From Planctomycetota bacterium (GTDB lineage: Bacteria; Planctomycetota; B15-G4): a DNA stretch of 64,000 bases. The stretch is from positions 124,001-188,000 of the forward strand of contig JACKHP010000009.1 of NCBI GenBank assembly GCA_020638905.1, given 5' to 3'. The notes beneath the pieces are model-generated. The model was not told the origin of the DNA. It did not search any database and saw only the letters and a list, made by a program, of their open reading frames with translations. Positions 7,201-15,399 of this stretch are shown here, piece by piece. Positions within the stretch are counted from its first letter, which is position 1; every line of letters begins with the position of its first letter. Position numbers and translations under genes: made by a program.

Positions 7201-10098
7201 ATGACGCATCGGTCGGGGTGGGGCGCGTGGACGGCGGTGGCGGCCGTCGTGGTGGTGATCGCGCTGGGCGTGGTGTGGTTCGATGGTCCCTCAGGTGACG
7301 AAGCCATCGCGCTGCCGCCGCTCCCGTCCGCCGGCGCGTCGAGCGTGCCGCGCGCGCCGCTCGCATCCGACGACGGGCGGGAGGCGGCGGCGCGACCTCT
7401 CGCGCTCTCGGCCGCGCTCGACACCGAGAGGCCGCTCGGCGCGGGCGATGCATCCGCGCCGCCCGAGGGCATGGTCGCGCTGACGCTCGTCGGCCGCGTG
7501 GTCGACGCCGACGGGAACCCCGTCCCCGGGGCCACGGTGCGCCTGCATCCCTCGAAGGCCGGGCGCGCGAAGCTCGACATGCCCGAGCAGCTCTTCTTCG
7601 GCAGCGTGCGCTGGGACGAGCTGCCGCGCACCACGACCGACGCCGACGGACGCTTCGTGCTGCGCGGCGCGGACGTCGTCCCGGTCGACGAGGTCGTCGA
7701 GGGGCGCGGGCTCTCGCGGGCCGCGCTCGAGAACGGGACGCTCGTCGTGGCGTGGCACGCCGGGCTGCGTCCCGGGATCGGGGTCGCGGCCTGGCGCGGC
7801 GAACCCGAGTGCGACACCGGAGAGATCGTGCTCGCACCCGGCGCCGCGCTCGCCGCGCGCTTCGTCGACGCGCGCGGCGAGCCGATCGCCGGCGCCGACC
7901 TGTACATCCCGCCCGGCGGCACGCGGAACACGACGAAGGCGCCGGGCATCGAGGTCGCGCACGGCCTGGCGCACGCGCCGTCCGACGCCGAGGGACGCGC
8001 TCTGCTCGACGGCCTGTGGCCGGGCGAGTTCATCGCGCGCGCCCGCGCACCGGGCAAGGCGCTCCTGACGCGCGAGATCGTGCTCGTCGCGGGGCAGACG
8101 CTCGACCTGGGCGACGTGCTCCTCGCCGACGGCGGAGTGATCGCGGGCGTCGTGCGCGACGAGCGCGGCGAGCCGCTCGCGGGCGTCCAGCTCAAGCTGC
8201 GCTGGACCGACGTCGACACCGGCCTGCACTGGGGCGGCGAAGATCCCGCACTGCGCAACATGCGCCTCGTCGTGCGCTCGAACAGGACCGAGGACGTGAC
8301 CGGCGAGACCGGCGCCGACGGACGCTTCGCCTTCGAAGAGCTCGACCAGTCCAGCTACACGCTGTATGCCGAGGCCGCCGGCCGCGAGCCGCTCATGCGC
8401 ACGGACGTGGCGCCGGGCGCCGCGTCGTCGGACCTCGAACTGGTGCTCGCGCCCGAGGCGCTGCTCGTGCTGCGCGTGCTCGACGAGGCGAACGGCGAGC
8501 CGCTCGACGGCGTCGAGGCCCGCATCCGACGTTGCGCCGATCGGGTCGACGGATCGATGGCCGAGATGGACGCCAAGCTCGAGGTGCAGACCGGCGCCGA
8601 GGCCGCGCGCAGGCTCGGTCTCGAGGGCGACGGACGCGGCCTGCTCGTGGCCGGTCCGGCCGGTCCTCTGCGGAACGTCGCCGACGTCTCCGCGCCGGGA
8701 CACGGGACGCGCAGCTTCGAGTTGCCCGGCGTCGGGTCGGGCGAGCGTGTCGAGCAGACGCTGCGCCTGCCGTCCGCCGCATCGCTCGCGGGACGCGTGC
8801 TCGACGACCTCGGCGACCCCGTGCCGCGCGCGCGCCTCGCCGCGGGGCGCTCCGACAAGACGGGCCAGCCGCACGAGGCGCGCGCCGACGACGACGGCCG
8901 CTTCCGCGTCGACGGCCTGTCGGCCGGCGCGTGGACGGTGACGGCCGAGTCCCCCGGATTCGTCGCCGGCGAGCCGCTGTCGCTCACGCTCGTCGACGGC
9001 GAAGCGCGTGGCGACGTCGAGCTGTCGCTCGTGCGCGGCGCCGTCGCCACGGGCGTCGTGCGCGACGGCGACGATCGTCCCGCGACGGGTGTGCGCGTGG
9101 AGGTGCAGCAGGACGGGTCGCGCTGGGCGCTCTCGAGACTCTCGCGGGTCACCGACGCCGTCGGCCGCTACCGCATCGAGGGCATCCCCGCCGGACGGAC
9201 CCGGCTCTCGGTGCCGGGTGCCGAGCAGGACTTCGTCGCCGAACCCGGCGTCGAGTCCGAGATCGACCTGCGCATGCGACGCGCGCCGGTCCTCGTGGGA
9301 CGCGTGGTCGATCCGTCCGGCGCACCGCGGGCGGGCGTCGACGTCGAGCTTCTGCTCGACTCGCGCCAGTCCGACTGGGTCGACGGGACGACGCGCACCG
9401 ACGCGTCCGGCGCGTTCGCCTTCGAGCAGCGCTTCGATCCCGGCACCGTGCGCGTCGTGGCGCACGACGAGACGTCGAGCACGCCGCCCGTCGACGTCGA
9501 GCTGGCCTGGGATCGGCGCAGCGAGGTGCTGCTCGCGTTCGCGACGGGCGGGCTGCGCGTGCGGCTGCTCGACGACGCCAGCGACGCTCCGCTCGCCGAC
9601 GTCCCGGTGCGGCTCGTCGCGCCGCCCGACACGCCGGGGACCGCGCCCGAGCCCGTGCGCACGAGCGACGCCGACGGGCGTCTCGAGTTCGAGCGACTCG
9701 CGCCGGGCACGTACCGGGTGTCGCCGTCCGATCCCTTGCGCCTGTGGGCATCTCCCGCCGACGGCGAGGTCGAGATCGGCGCGGGGATCACCGACCTCGT
9801 GCTGCGCACCGTGGCGGCCAGCGCGCTCGTCGCCGAGGCGCACTTCGTCGGCGCTCCCGTCGAGGGGCTCGAGCTGCACCTGATCGGGACACAGAACGAG
9901 GTCGGGCGACCCGGCCTGTTCGTGGGGGTGTGGAGCGACGGAGTCTTCCGCGTGAACGGCCTGCATCCCGGGGCCTACCACTACGAGGTGCGGCACGGCT
10001 TCCGCAGCCCCGCCCTGCCCGACCAGGAGCACGTCTTCGCGTCGGGCGAGGTCACCGTCGCCGGCGGCGAGACGCGCCTCGATCTCGAGCTGCGCTAG
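7201..10098 (+). CDS. membrane-anchored protein with about eight carboxypeptidase-regulatory-like repeats
   Basis: 965 residues with one hydrophobic segment near the start (TAVAAVVVVIALGVVWF), so probably anchored with the bulk outside the cytoplasm. The rest is a chain of 80-110 residue beta-sandwich units of the CarboxypepD_reg type. Each opens with a phrase such as GRVVDADGNPVPGATVRL, GVVRDERGEPLAGVQLKL or GRVVDPSGAPRAGVDVEL and contains TDADGRFVLRG-like turns. I count about eight openings, at roughly residues 98, 218, 315, 420, 525, 615, 700 and 785. Such domains lack peptidase activity and act as structural or binding modules. GGGAGGGACGC precedes the ATG. It is related in layout to the protein starting at 61326. 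A surface scaffold is the likely role; the partner is unknown. Confidence 0.8.
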   Translation: MTHRSGWGAWTAVAAVVVVIALGVVWFDGPSGDEAIALPPLPSAGASSVPRAPLASDDGREAAARPLALSAALDTERPLGAGDASAPPEGMVALTLVGRVVDADGNPVPGATVRLHPSKAGRAKLDMPEQLFFGSVRWDELPRTTTDADGRFVLRGADVVPVDEVVEGRGLSRAALENGTLVVAWHAGLRPGIGVAAWRGEPECDTGEIVLAPGAALAARFVDARGEPIAGADLYIPPGGTRNTTKAPGIEVAHGLAHAPSDAEGRALLDGLWPGEFIARARAPGKALLTREIVLVAGQTLDLGDVLLADGGVIAGVVRDERGEPLAGVQLKLRWTDVDTGLHWGGEDPALRNMRLVVRSNRTEDVTGETGADGRFAFEELDQSSYTLYAEAAGREPLMRTDVAPGAASSDLELVLAPEALLVLRVLDEANGEPLDGVEARIRRCADRVDGSMAEMDAKLEVQTGAEAARRLGLEGDGRGLLVAGPAGPLRNVADVSAPGHGTRSFELPGVGSGERVEQTLRLPSAASLAGRVLDDLGDPVPRARLAAGRSDKTGQPHEARADDDGRFRVDGLSAGAWTVTAESPGFVAGEPLSLTLVDGEARGDVELSLVRGAVATGVVRDGDDRPATGVRVEVQQDGSRWALSRLSRVTDAVGRYRIEGIPAGRTRLSVPGAEQDFVAEPGVESEIDLRMRRAPVLVGRVVDPSGAPRAGVDVELLLDSRQSDWVDGTTRTDASGAFAFEQRFDPGTVRVVAHDETSSTPPVDVELAWDRRSEVLLAFATGGLRVRLLDDASDAPLADVPVRLVAPPDTPGTAPEPVRTSDADGRLEFERLAPGTYRVSPSDPLRLWASPADGEVEIGAGITDLVLRTVAASALVAEAHFVGAPVEGLELHLIGTQNEVGRPGLFVGVWSDGVFRVNGLHPGAYHYEVRHGFRSPALPDQEHVFASGEVTVAGGETRLDLELR

Positions 10099-10165
10099 CC
10101 GGAAGCCGGCCGCGCACGGGGACGCAGGTCGGGCGGCGCGTCGGCGCGAGCGTGCGGTCTCCCCG

Positions 10166-10951
10166 TCAGCCCGGCGCGACCTCGGCGTAGAGCACCGACG
10201 GGTCGAAGCGCATCACGCGCACCTCGGCGTCGGGAGCGAGGTCGCGCAGCAGCGCGTCGGCCTCGGCGTGCCCGAAGGCGTGTCCCATGTAGTAGGTGTC
10301 GTTCAGCTCGCCGTCGATCGCGACGAGGTCGCGCTGCTCGTCGTCGGCGATGGGTGTCTCGTCGAACGAGGGCGGCGCGACGCGCAGCGCCGGAGCCTGG
10401 GCCATCGGCAGGATGCCCTCGGGATCGTCGGCGTCGGCGCGCAACTGCAGGCGCAGGCGTCCTCCGGGCGCGAGCAGCCGGAGCGCGTCGCGCACGTACG
10501 CGACGACGATGTCGAGCGGGCAGTGGATCAGCACGGCGTGCGAGAAGACCACGTCGTACGCACGGTCGTCCAGCGCGTCGGGGATCGCGTCGCCGTGTCC
10601 CACGACGACGCGCGCGTTCGGGACGTCGTCGAGGCGCGCCTCGGCCGCCTCGACCATGCCGGGCGCGATGTCGAAGCCCGAGTAGCTCTTCACCTGCGGC
10701 GCGATCTGGCGGGCGAGGCGACCGCTCCCGCAGCCGATCTCGAGCACGTGCGCGTCGGCCAGCCACGCGTCGTCGAGCCCGTGCAGGACCACGGCCGCGT
10801 CGAAGGCGGCCTGCTGGCGGACGCGGTCATCGTCCTTCCAGCCGCGGTGGGAGGCCACGTAGAACTCGCGGTGCGGCGAGCGCGAGCGACGCTCCCAGGC
10901 CCGGCGCAGCTCGTCGGCCCAGGGACGAGCCTTCCCGTCGTCGTGTGGCAC
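10166..10951 (-). CDS. class I SAM-dependent methyltransferase
   Basis: 261 residues starting at GTG 10951. The frame is open much further upstream, but this GTG has GGAGAAGGAG six bases before it and lies just after a -10-like element, so it is a firm choice. Motif I is VLEIGCGSGRLARQI (from about residue 69), the acidic residue after the next strand is in GFDIAPG, and later strands include DVVFSHAVLIHC and LAPGGRLRL. This is a complete Rossmann methyltransferase core of the Methyltransf_11/25 type using S-adenosylmethionine. The acceptor is unknown; nothing in the sequence or neighbours separates small-molecule from protein or lipid substrates. It is convergent with the long repeat protein at 7201 and divergent from the zinc-ribbon gene at 11108. 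Confidence 0.85.
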   Translation of the reverse strand: MPHDDGKARPWADELRRAWERRSRSPHREFYVASHRGWKDDDRVRQQAAFDAAVVLHGLDDAWLADAHVLEIGCGSGRLARQIAPQVKSYSGFDIAPGMVEAAEARLDDVPNARVVVGHGDAIPDALDDRAYDVVFSHAVLIHCPLDIVVAYVRDALRLLAPGGRLRLQLRADADDPEGILPMAQAPALRVAPPSFDETPIADDEQRDLVAIDGELNDTYYMGHAFGHAEADALLRDLAPDAEVRVMRFDPSVLYAEVAPG

Positions 10952-10982
10952 GAGCGTCTCCTTCTCCCGGGGAGGATCCGGC

Positions 10983-10988
10983 AGTGTA
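10983..10988 (-). promoter_or_regulatory. -10-like element TACACT (minus strand)
   Basis: On the minus strand the context is CCTGTACACTGCC, 31 bp before the methyltransferase GTG at 10951. Confidence 0.45.
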
Positions 10989-11107
10989 CAGGCCGTGCCG
11001 GATCCGTGGGGCGGCGTGCTGCTCCTGCGTCCCTTCCGGGGTCCCTCAAGTCGTCCCCGGCCGCCGACCGATGCACCCCCCGAGACCCCGTCCCGGAGGA
11101 GACGCCG

Positions 11108-11629
11108 ATGAACTGCCCCGCCTGCTCGCACAGCCTGAAGCCGCTCTCGCTGGGCGGAGTCACCGTGGACGTCTGCGACGGCGGATGCGGCGGTGTCTGG
11201 TTCGACAAGCGCGAACTCGACGCGTTCGACGAGCCGTCCGAGTTCGCCGATCCGCTGCTGGGCATCCACAGAGACCCGTCGGCGGTGCCGGACGGCGCGC
11301 GTCACCACTGCCCGAGCTGCACCGGCATCGTGATGATGCGGCACTTCTTCAGCACGCGCTTCGAGGTCGAGGTCGACGAGTGCCCGGGCTGCGGCGGATT
11401 CTGGCTCGACCACGGCGAACTCGAGCACATCCGTGCGCAGTTCGACAGCGCGGACGACCGCCAGCGCGCGAACGAGGCCTTCCTGGCCCGCAACCTGGCC
11501 TCGCCCCTGGCTTCGATGGACAGGGACGTGCAGGACGACATGCGGCGCGCGCATCGCCTCTCGCGCCTGTTCCGCTGGGCGTGTCCCAGCGCCTGGATCC
11601 CGGGCAAGCAGCCCTGGGGCAACTTCTAG
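11108..11629 (+). CDS. protein with two TFIIB-type zinc ribbons
   Basis: 173 residues from ATG 11108 with CGGAGGAGA upstream. Two copies of the zf-TFIIB unit are visible. The first has MNCPACSHSL with Cys3/Cys6 and then DVCDGGCGGVWFDKREL. The second has HHCPSCTGIVMMRHFF and then VDECPGCGGFWLDHGEL. Each should bind one zinc through four cysteines, and each ends with the W-[FL]-D-x-x-E-L phrase typical of this small bacterial family. The C-terminal 50 residues are basic and aromatic. Function in the family is not known; RNA, DNA or protein binding are all possible. It lies directly upstream of a lipoprotein gene (56 bp) and could share its transcript. Confidence 0.8.
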   Translation: MNCPACSHSLKPLSLGGVTVDVCDGGCGGVWFDKRELDAFDEPSEFADPLLGIHRDPSAVPDGARHHCPSCTGIVMMRHFFSTRFEVEVDECPGCGGFWLDHGELEHIRAQFDSADDRQRANEAFLARNLASPLASMDRDVQDDMRRAHRLSRLFRWACPSAWIPGKQPWGNF

Positions 11630-11685
11630 GGCACGCGGTCGCGACGCGCATCCCCCTGGGGGCGGGTTTCCCGGGAGCGCGCGCC

Positions 11686-12498
11686 ATGCCGAGATCGTCC
11701 GTCGTCCGTCTGCTGCTCGTCGCGGCGCTGGCCGTGTCCGCAGGCTGCGTGCAGTACACGTCGCGCGTCCAGGAGCGCATCTCCGGGCCCGAGCGGCTCG
11801 TCGACACCGACGTGCGTCCCGAGCCGGGCAGCGAGGCGGAGCTCTTCGAGTTCACGCTGGAGCCCGCGGGGCCCGGGCGCGAACGACTCGCGTGCGAGCG
11901 CGTCGTGCTGGCCGACGTCCAGCGCGTGCGCACGTACGAGCGTCCCGTGACCGAGCTGCGCAGCGCGTCGTGCCGCGCGCCGCTGTGGCTCGTCGTGCTG
12001 CCCGTCGCCGACGCGTCCTCCGGCGAGCGCGGCCCGTACTGGCTGCTGCCCTACAGCCTGCGCCTGGCCCAGGACCTGCTCGAGGGCCAGGACGCCGACG
12101 AGCTGCTCGAGACGAAGGGCGTGGCCTGCGTCCTGTTCGGTCCCGTGCTCGCGCTGGACGCGCTCACGCTTCCGTACCATCTGTGGTGCATGGCGCGCGC
12201 CGAGCGCGACGTCACCGTGTCCGAGCATCGCGAGGAGCGCGAGCCCGACACGGTCGTGCTGCGTCGGCGCGACGCGACGCCGCGCCTGCGCGAGGTCGTG
12301 CTGCGCAACGCGCGCGGCGATTCGCTCGTGCTCGACGATGCGCGGGGGGCGTTCGACCTCTCGCCGCTGGTCGATCCCGCCGACCGCGATCTGGCGCTCG
12401 AGGTGCGCGCGCTCTACGACGGACGCGCGGTGCGCTCGGAGCTCGTGCTCGACGAGGACGACCTGCCGCGGCTGCTGCGTCGTCGCGACGCACGCTGA
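11686..12498 (+). CDS. putative lipoprotein, unknown function
   Basis: 270 residues from ATG 11686 with CCGGGAG upstream. The signal peptide (VVRLLLVAALAVSAGC) has a clear lipobox S-A-G-C, so the mature protein is probably lipid-anchored at Cys21. The middle (LWLVVLPVADASSGERG and LFGPVLALDALTLPYHLW) contains a second hydrophobic stretch that may touch the membrane. The C-terminal third is charged and ends in a small beta domain (LREVVLRNARGDSLVL, LALEVRALYDG, SELVLDEDDLP). I do not recognise the family. Its TGA at 12496-12498 abuts the stop of the convergent gene, the two forming the palindrome TGATCA. Confidence 0.65.
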   Translation: MPRSSVVRLLLVAALAVSAGCVQYTSRVQERISGPERLVDTDVRPEPGSEAELFEFTLEPAGPGRERLACERVVLADVQRVRTYERPVTELRSASCRAPLWLVVLPVADASSGERGPYWLLPYSLRLAQDLLEGQDADELLETKGVACVLFGPVLALDALTLPYHLWCMARAERDVTVSEHREEREPDTVVLRRRDATPRLREVVLRNARGDSLVLDDARGAFDLSPLVDPADRDLALEVRALYDGRAVRSELVLDEDDLPRLLRRRDAR

Positions 12499-12891
12499 TC
12501 AGCGCGCGTTCTCCCGCCACAGCGCCTCGAAGAGCGGGATCTGCGCGAAGGTGATGGCCAGCGCGGCCACGATCGACGCGCCCAGCCAGAGACCGATGTT
12601 CCAGAAGATGCGCTGCCGCTCGTCGCGCACCCAGGCGTCCTTGACCAGGATCAGCACGCCGTGCGCGGCGAGTGCCACGGGGAACGCCGGCCCGTCGACG
12701 AGCCGCGCCAGGAACCCGTAGGCCACGCCGGCCTCGGCCATCTTCGTCTCGAGCCCGCCCATCGTGCGCCAGAAGAGCACGGCCGACGAGAACGAGCCGA
12801 TCGCGATGAGCGTCGAGATCGTGTTGAAGCGCCAGCCGCGCGCGGGCGGCGCCACCTGTCCGAACGGCTCGAGGGTGGACGGTTCGCTCAT
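12499..12891 (-). CDS. small membrane protein with three TM segments
   Basis: 130 residues from ATG 12891; a -10-like TAGGCT lies 31 bp upstream and GGGGAGG a little nearer. Hydrophobic segments are seen at about residues 24-44 (TISTLIAIGSFSSAVLFW), 69-86 (FPVALAAHGVLILVKDAW) and 95-118 (FWNIGLWLGASIVAALAITF). The N-terminal 20 residues are polar and proline-rich and are probably cytoplasmic. No family is recognised. Its stop codon abuts that of the convergent lipoprotein gene. The transglutaminase gene ends 150 bp upstream on the same strand, but the separate promoter-like element suggests independent transcription. Confidence 0.65.
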   Translation of the reverse strand: MSEPSTLEPFGQVAPPARGWRFNTISTLIAIGSFSSAVLFWRTMGGLETKMAEAGVAYGFLARLVDGPAFPVALAAHGVLILVKDAWVRDERQRIFWNIGLWLGASIVAALAITFAQIPLFEALWRENAR

Positions 12892-12922
12892 CGACGGACC
12901 TCGCGGGGAGGGCAAGTCCGGC

Positions 12923-12928
12923 AGCCTA
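12923..12928 (-). promoter_or_regulatory. -10-like element TAGGCT (minus strand)
   Basis: Minus-strand context GGTGGTAGGCTGCC, 31 bp before the ATG at 12891. Confidence 0.45.
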
Positions 12929-13040
12929 CCACCGCGCGACCCGGCGTCGCGCCCGCGCGCTGCGTGGCGACGTCCTGCGACGCCGAGATCCCTCGCCACG
13001 GCGCCGGAAGAGGAGTTCCGGCCGGCGGGCGGCGCGACGC

Positions 13041-14027
13041 TCAGAGGTCGCGGTACGCGAAGGCCTTGCGCAGCGATCCGGCCGGCGCGCCGTCGACCTC
13101 GACGTACGGGTAGACCAGGAAGTTCAGCGGCGGACCGGCCTGGCGCGGCTCGAGCAGCAGGTCGCGTCCTCGGCTGAAGGTCACGCGGTCGGCGGTCAGG
13201 TGCCCGAAGTAGTAGTCGGTGAGCTCGGGATGCTTGTCGGCCTCGGAGATGTCGACCGGCAGCCAGCGTCCGTCGGCCAGGAACCAGGCCCAGCAGTGGT
13301 AGCCGCCCACGTCGCCGGAGGGCGCACCGCCGAGCGGGAAGCCGATCTCGAAGCGCGCGGGGATGCCTTCGCCGCGGGCCAGCGCGATGAACAGGCTGTG
13401 GAAGTCGGTGCAGTTGCCGAAGCCCGCGTCGCAGGCCCAACTGGCGTCACCGCGTCCCCAGGGCTGCCCTTCCGGCTTGTCGTACGTCATGCGCGCGTTC
13501 ACCACGTCGTAGAGCGCGCGGGCCTTCGCGAGCGCGTCGCCCCGGGGCTCGCCGGCGGCGAGCAGCACCTCCTTCGGGTGGCCTCCCACGGGGACGAGCG
13601 CGTCGGCGCCGAGGAAGGCGGCCCCGTCGTCGCGTGCGGCTTCGGCGTTCGCGGGCGTGACCTCGCGGCGCGTGACGCGGTAGCGCAGCGCGAACGGGAC
13701 CTCTCCCGCCGCGTCGGCGCGGGCCTCGACGTACAGCAGGCGGTCGCCGAAGCGCGCCTCGTCGGTGAGGCGCGCCTCGCCCGGGACGTCACGCGCGAGC
13801 AGCTCGACGTCCTGGTGCGCGTCCGACGTGGCGACCGGCAGCCACATGCGCACCGACGCGCCGGGGAGCAGTCCCGTCACGGCGCCCGCGTAGTCGAACT
13901 CGAAGCGGCGCACGCGGGCGGACGCGTCGGACGCCGCGGGGCCGGACGCGTCGCCGCTCGCGCAGCCCAGCAGGCAGCCGAGCAGCAGCGCCGCGCACGC
14001 GCGGGCGGGGAAGGCGTCGATCGTCAC
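13041..14027 (-). CDS. transglutaminase-like (papain-fold) lipoprotein
   Basis: 328 residues from the start at 14027. The signal peptide ends in a lipobox (CLLGCASG, modified Cys22), placing the enzyme on the periplasmic or outer face. Residues about 40-125 form a beta domain often found before the core in this family. The core has the expected triad: Cys206 in FGNCTDFHSLF, His244 in GGYHCWAWF and Asp259 in LPVDISEAD. Bacterial members are usually cysteine peptidases or amidases rather than true cross-linkers; which applies here cannot be told. The start is supported by a -10-like TATCCT 35 bp upstream. The gene upstream, a flavin amine oxidase-like enzyme, ends 51 bases away on the same strand. 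Confidence 0.82.
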   Translation of the reverse strand: MTIDAFPARACAALLLGCLLGCASGDASGPAASDASARVRRFEFDYAGAVTGLLPGASVRMWLPVATSDAHQDVELLARDVPGEARLTDEARFGDRLLYVEARADAAGEVPFALRYRVTRREVTPANAEAARDDGAAFLGADALVPVGGHPKEVLLAAGEPRGDALAKARALYDVVNARMTYDKPEGQPWGRGDASWACDAGFGNCTDFHSLFIALARGEGIPARFEIGFPLGGAPSGDVGGYHCWAWFLADGRWLPVDISEADKHPELTDYYFGHLTADRVTFSRGRDLLLEPRQAGPPLNFLVYPYVEVDGAPAGSLRKAFAYRDL

Positions 14028-14062
14028 GGGCGTGCTCCTTCGTCGCGGGGGACGGGCGCGCC

Positions 14063-14068
14063 AGGATA
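14063..14068 (-). promoter_or_regulatory. -10-like element TATCCT (minus strand)
   Basis: Minus-strand context CCCGGTATCCTGGCG, 35 bp before the start at 14027. It is identical over GGTATCCTGG to the element at 42676 on the other strand. Confidence 0.5.
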
Positions 14069-14078
14069 CCGGGACGAC

Positions 14079-15359
14079 TCAGCGCGCGGCAGGCTCGACC
14101 CGTGCGGTGCGCGCCAGCGCGCGCTCGGCGGCGAGGCGTCCCGAGCGCAGGGCCGCGTCGATCGACGCCAAGCCGAGGTGGTCGCCGCACACGAGCAGCC
14201 CGGGACGCGGCTCGGCCACGTCGCCGTCGCCGTCCGGGCACGCGCCGGCGTCCTGCGCGGGGAGCGCGGCGGGCAGGTCGAGCGCGCGCAGCAGGCGCCA
14301 CGCGGAGACCTCCTCGCCGAACCAGTCGCGCATCTGCGCGCGCACGGCGCGCTCGAGCGCCTCGCCCGACGGCGCGAGTTCGTCGAGCACGGTGGTCGAG
14401 ACGATGTGCCGTCCGGGCGGGGCCAGGCCGGGCGAGAGCAGCGTCGGGACGACGAGGTCGTTCACGGGTCCGCGCCCTTCGCCGTCGAGCACGAGCCAGT
14501 TGCCCACCGGCGGCGCGTGGGGCGCGTCGAACTGCAGGCAGCGCACGCGACGCATGGGCGGCGAGCGTCCCTGCCCGAGCAGCGAGGCGGCGGACGGGGC
14601 GTCGACCGCGAGCACGACCGTCGGCGCGGCGAAGGTGCGTCCGTCGGCGAGGGCCACGGCGCCGTCGCGCACGGCCACGACGCGCGCGCCGGTGAGCAGC
14701 CGCTCCGGCGGCAGCGCGGCGGCGAGCGAGCGCGGGATGGCGTCCATGCCGTCGGCGGGGATGGCCGCGCGTCCGGACGCGAAGTGGCGCCAGACGAAGG
14801 CCAGCTTGCGCGCCGACGTCGTGAGCCCGCGCTCGAGGAACACGCCGCCCAGGAACGGACGCAGGAAGGCCTCGATCATGCGCGGCGAGAAGCGCAGGTG
14901 CTCGAGCAGCTCGAGCGTCGGCACGTCGGGCACGTCGGCGCGCAGCCGGCGCGCGAGCCACGCCACGCGCCACTTGTCGTCGAGTCCGCCCACGGGTGCG
15001 CCGAGGGTGGCGGGGATGGCCGCCGGGTGCGCGAACGGATCGGCCAGCCGCACGAAGCGTCCGTCGACGCGCACGAGCGCGCCCTTCGCGAAGGGACGCA
15101 GGTCGAGCGCGTCGAAGTCGAGCTGCGCGCGGGCCTCGGCGTAGCTCGTGAGCAGCACGGAGAATCCGCGGTCGAGCCGGAATCCCTGCACGTCGTCGGT
15201 GGCGACCCGTCCGCCGGGCCGCGACGAGGCCTCGAGCAGCAGGGGACGCAGTCCGCCGTCGAGCAGGCGTCGCGCGCAGGCGAGGCCGGCCAGGCCGGCG
15301 CCGACGACGAGCACGTCGTGCGCGGGGGAGGCGTCGGATGGGGGACGGGGCGCGGACAT
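14079..15359 (-). CDS. FAD-dependent amine oxidase-like oxidoreductase
   Basis: 426 residues from ATG 15359. The N-terminal dinucleotide-binding motif is VLVVGAGLAGLACARRL, followed by the acidic strand end in LLLEASSRPGGRVATD, the classic FAD site of the amine oxidase/phytoene desaturase/protoporphyrinogen oxidase superfamily. A second conserved stretch lies near the C-terminus, where GLLVCGDHLGLASIDAAL marks the FAD-closing motif, and AAERAL follows. There is no signal peptide, so it is cytosolic. Similar proteins are annotated as NAD(P)/FAD-dependent or protoporphyrinogen oxidase-like without a known substrate. It lies 40 bases downstream of the LRR-cytochrome gene on the same strand and may be the last gene of that transcript, although a functional link is not evident. 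Confidence 0.85.
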   Translation of the reverse strand: MSAPRPPSDASPAHDVLVVGAGLAGLACARRLLDGGLRPLLLEASSRPGGRVATDDVQGFRLDRGFSVLLTSYAEARAQLDFDALDLRPFAKGALVRVDGRFVRLADPFAHPAAIPATLGAPVGGLDDKWRVAWLARRLRADVPDVPTLELLEHLRFSPRMIEAFLRPFLGGVFLERGLTTSARKLAFVWRHFASGRAAIPADGMDAIPRSLAAALPPERLLTGARVVAVRDGAVALADGRTFAAPTVVLAVDAPSAASLLGQGRSPPMRRVRCLQFDAPHAPPVGNWLVLDGEGRGPVNDLVVPTLLSPGLAPPGRHIVSTTVLDELAPSGEALERAVRAQMRDWFGEEVSAWRLLRALDLPAALPAQDAGACPDGDGDVAEPRPGLLVCGDHLGLASIDAALRSGRLAAERALARTARVEPAAR

Positions 15360-15399
15360 CGCGCGCCTGTTCGTCCAGGTTCGGGCCTTGGATGCGCGC

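Noticed and set aside
10952..11554. Upstream extension of the methyltransferase frame to 11554
   Set aside because: It runs antisense through the zinc-ribbon gene, which has clear paired CxxC motifs. The GTG at 10951 has an excellent ribosome site and promoter-like element.
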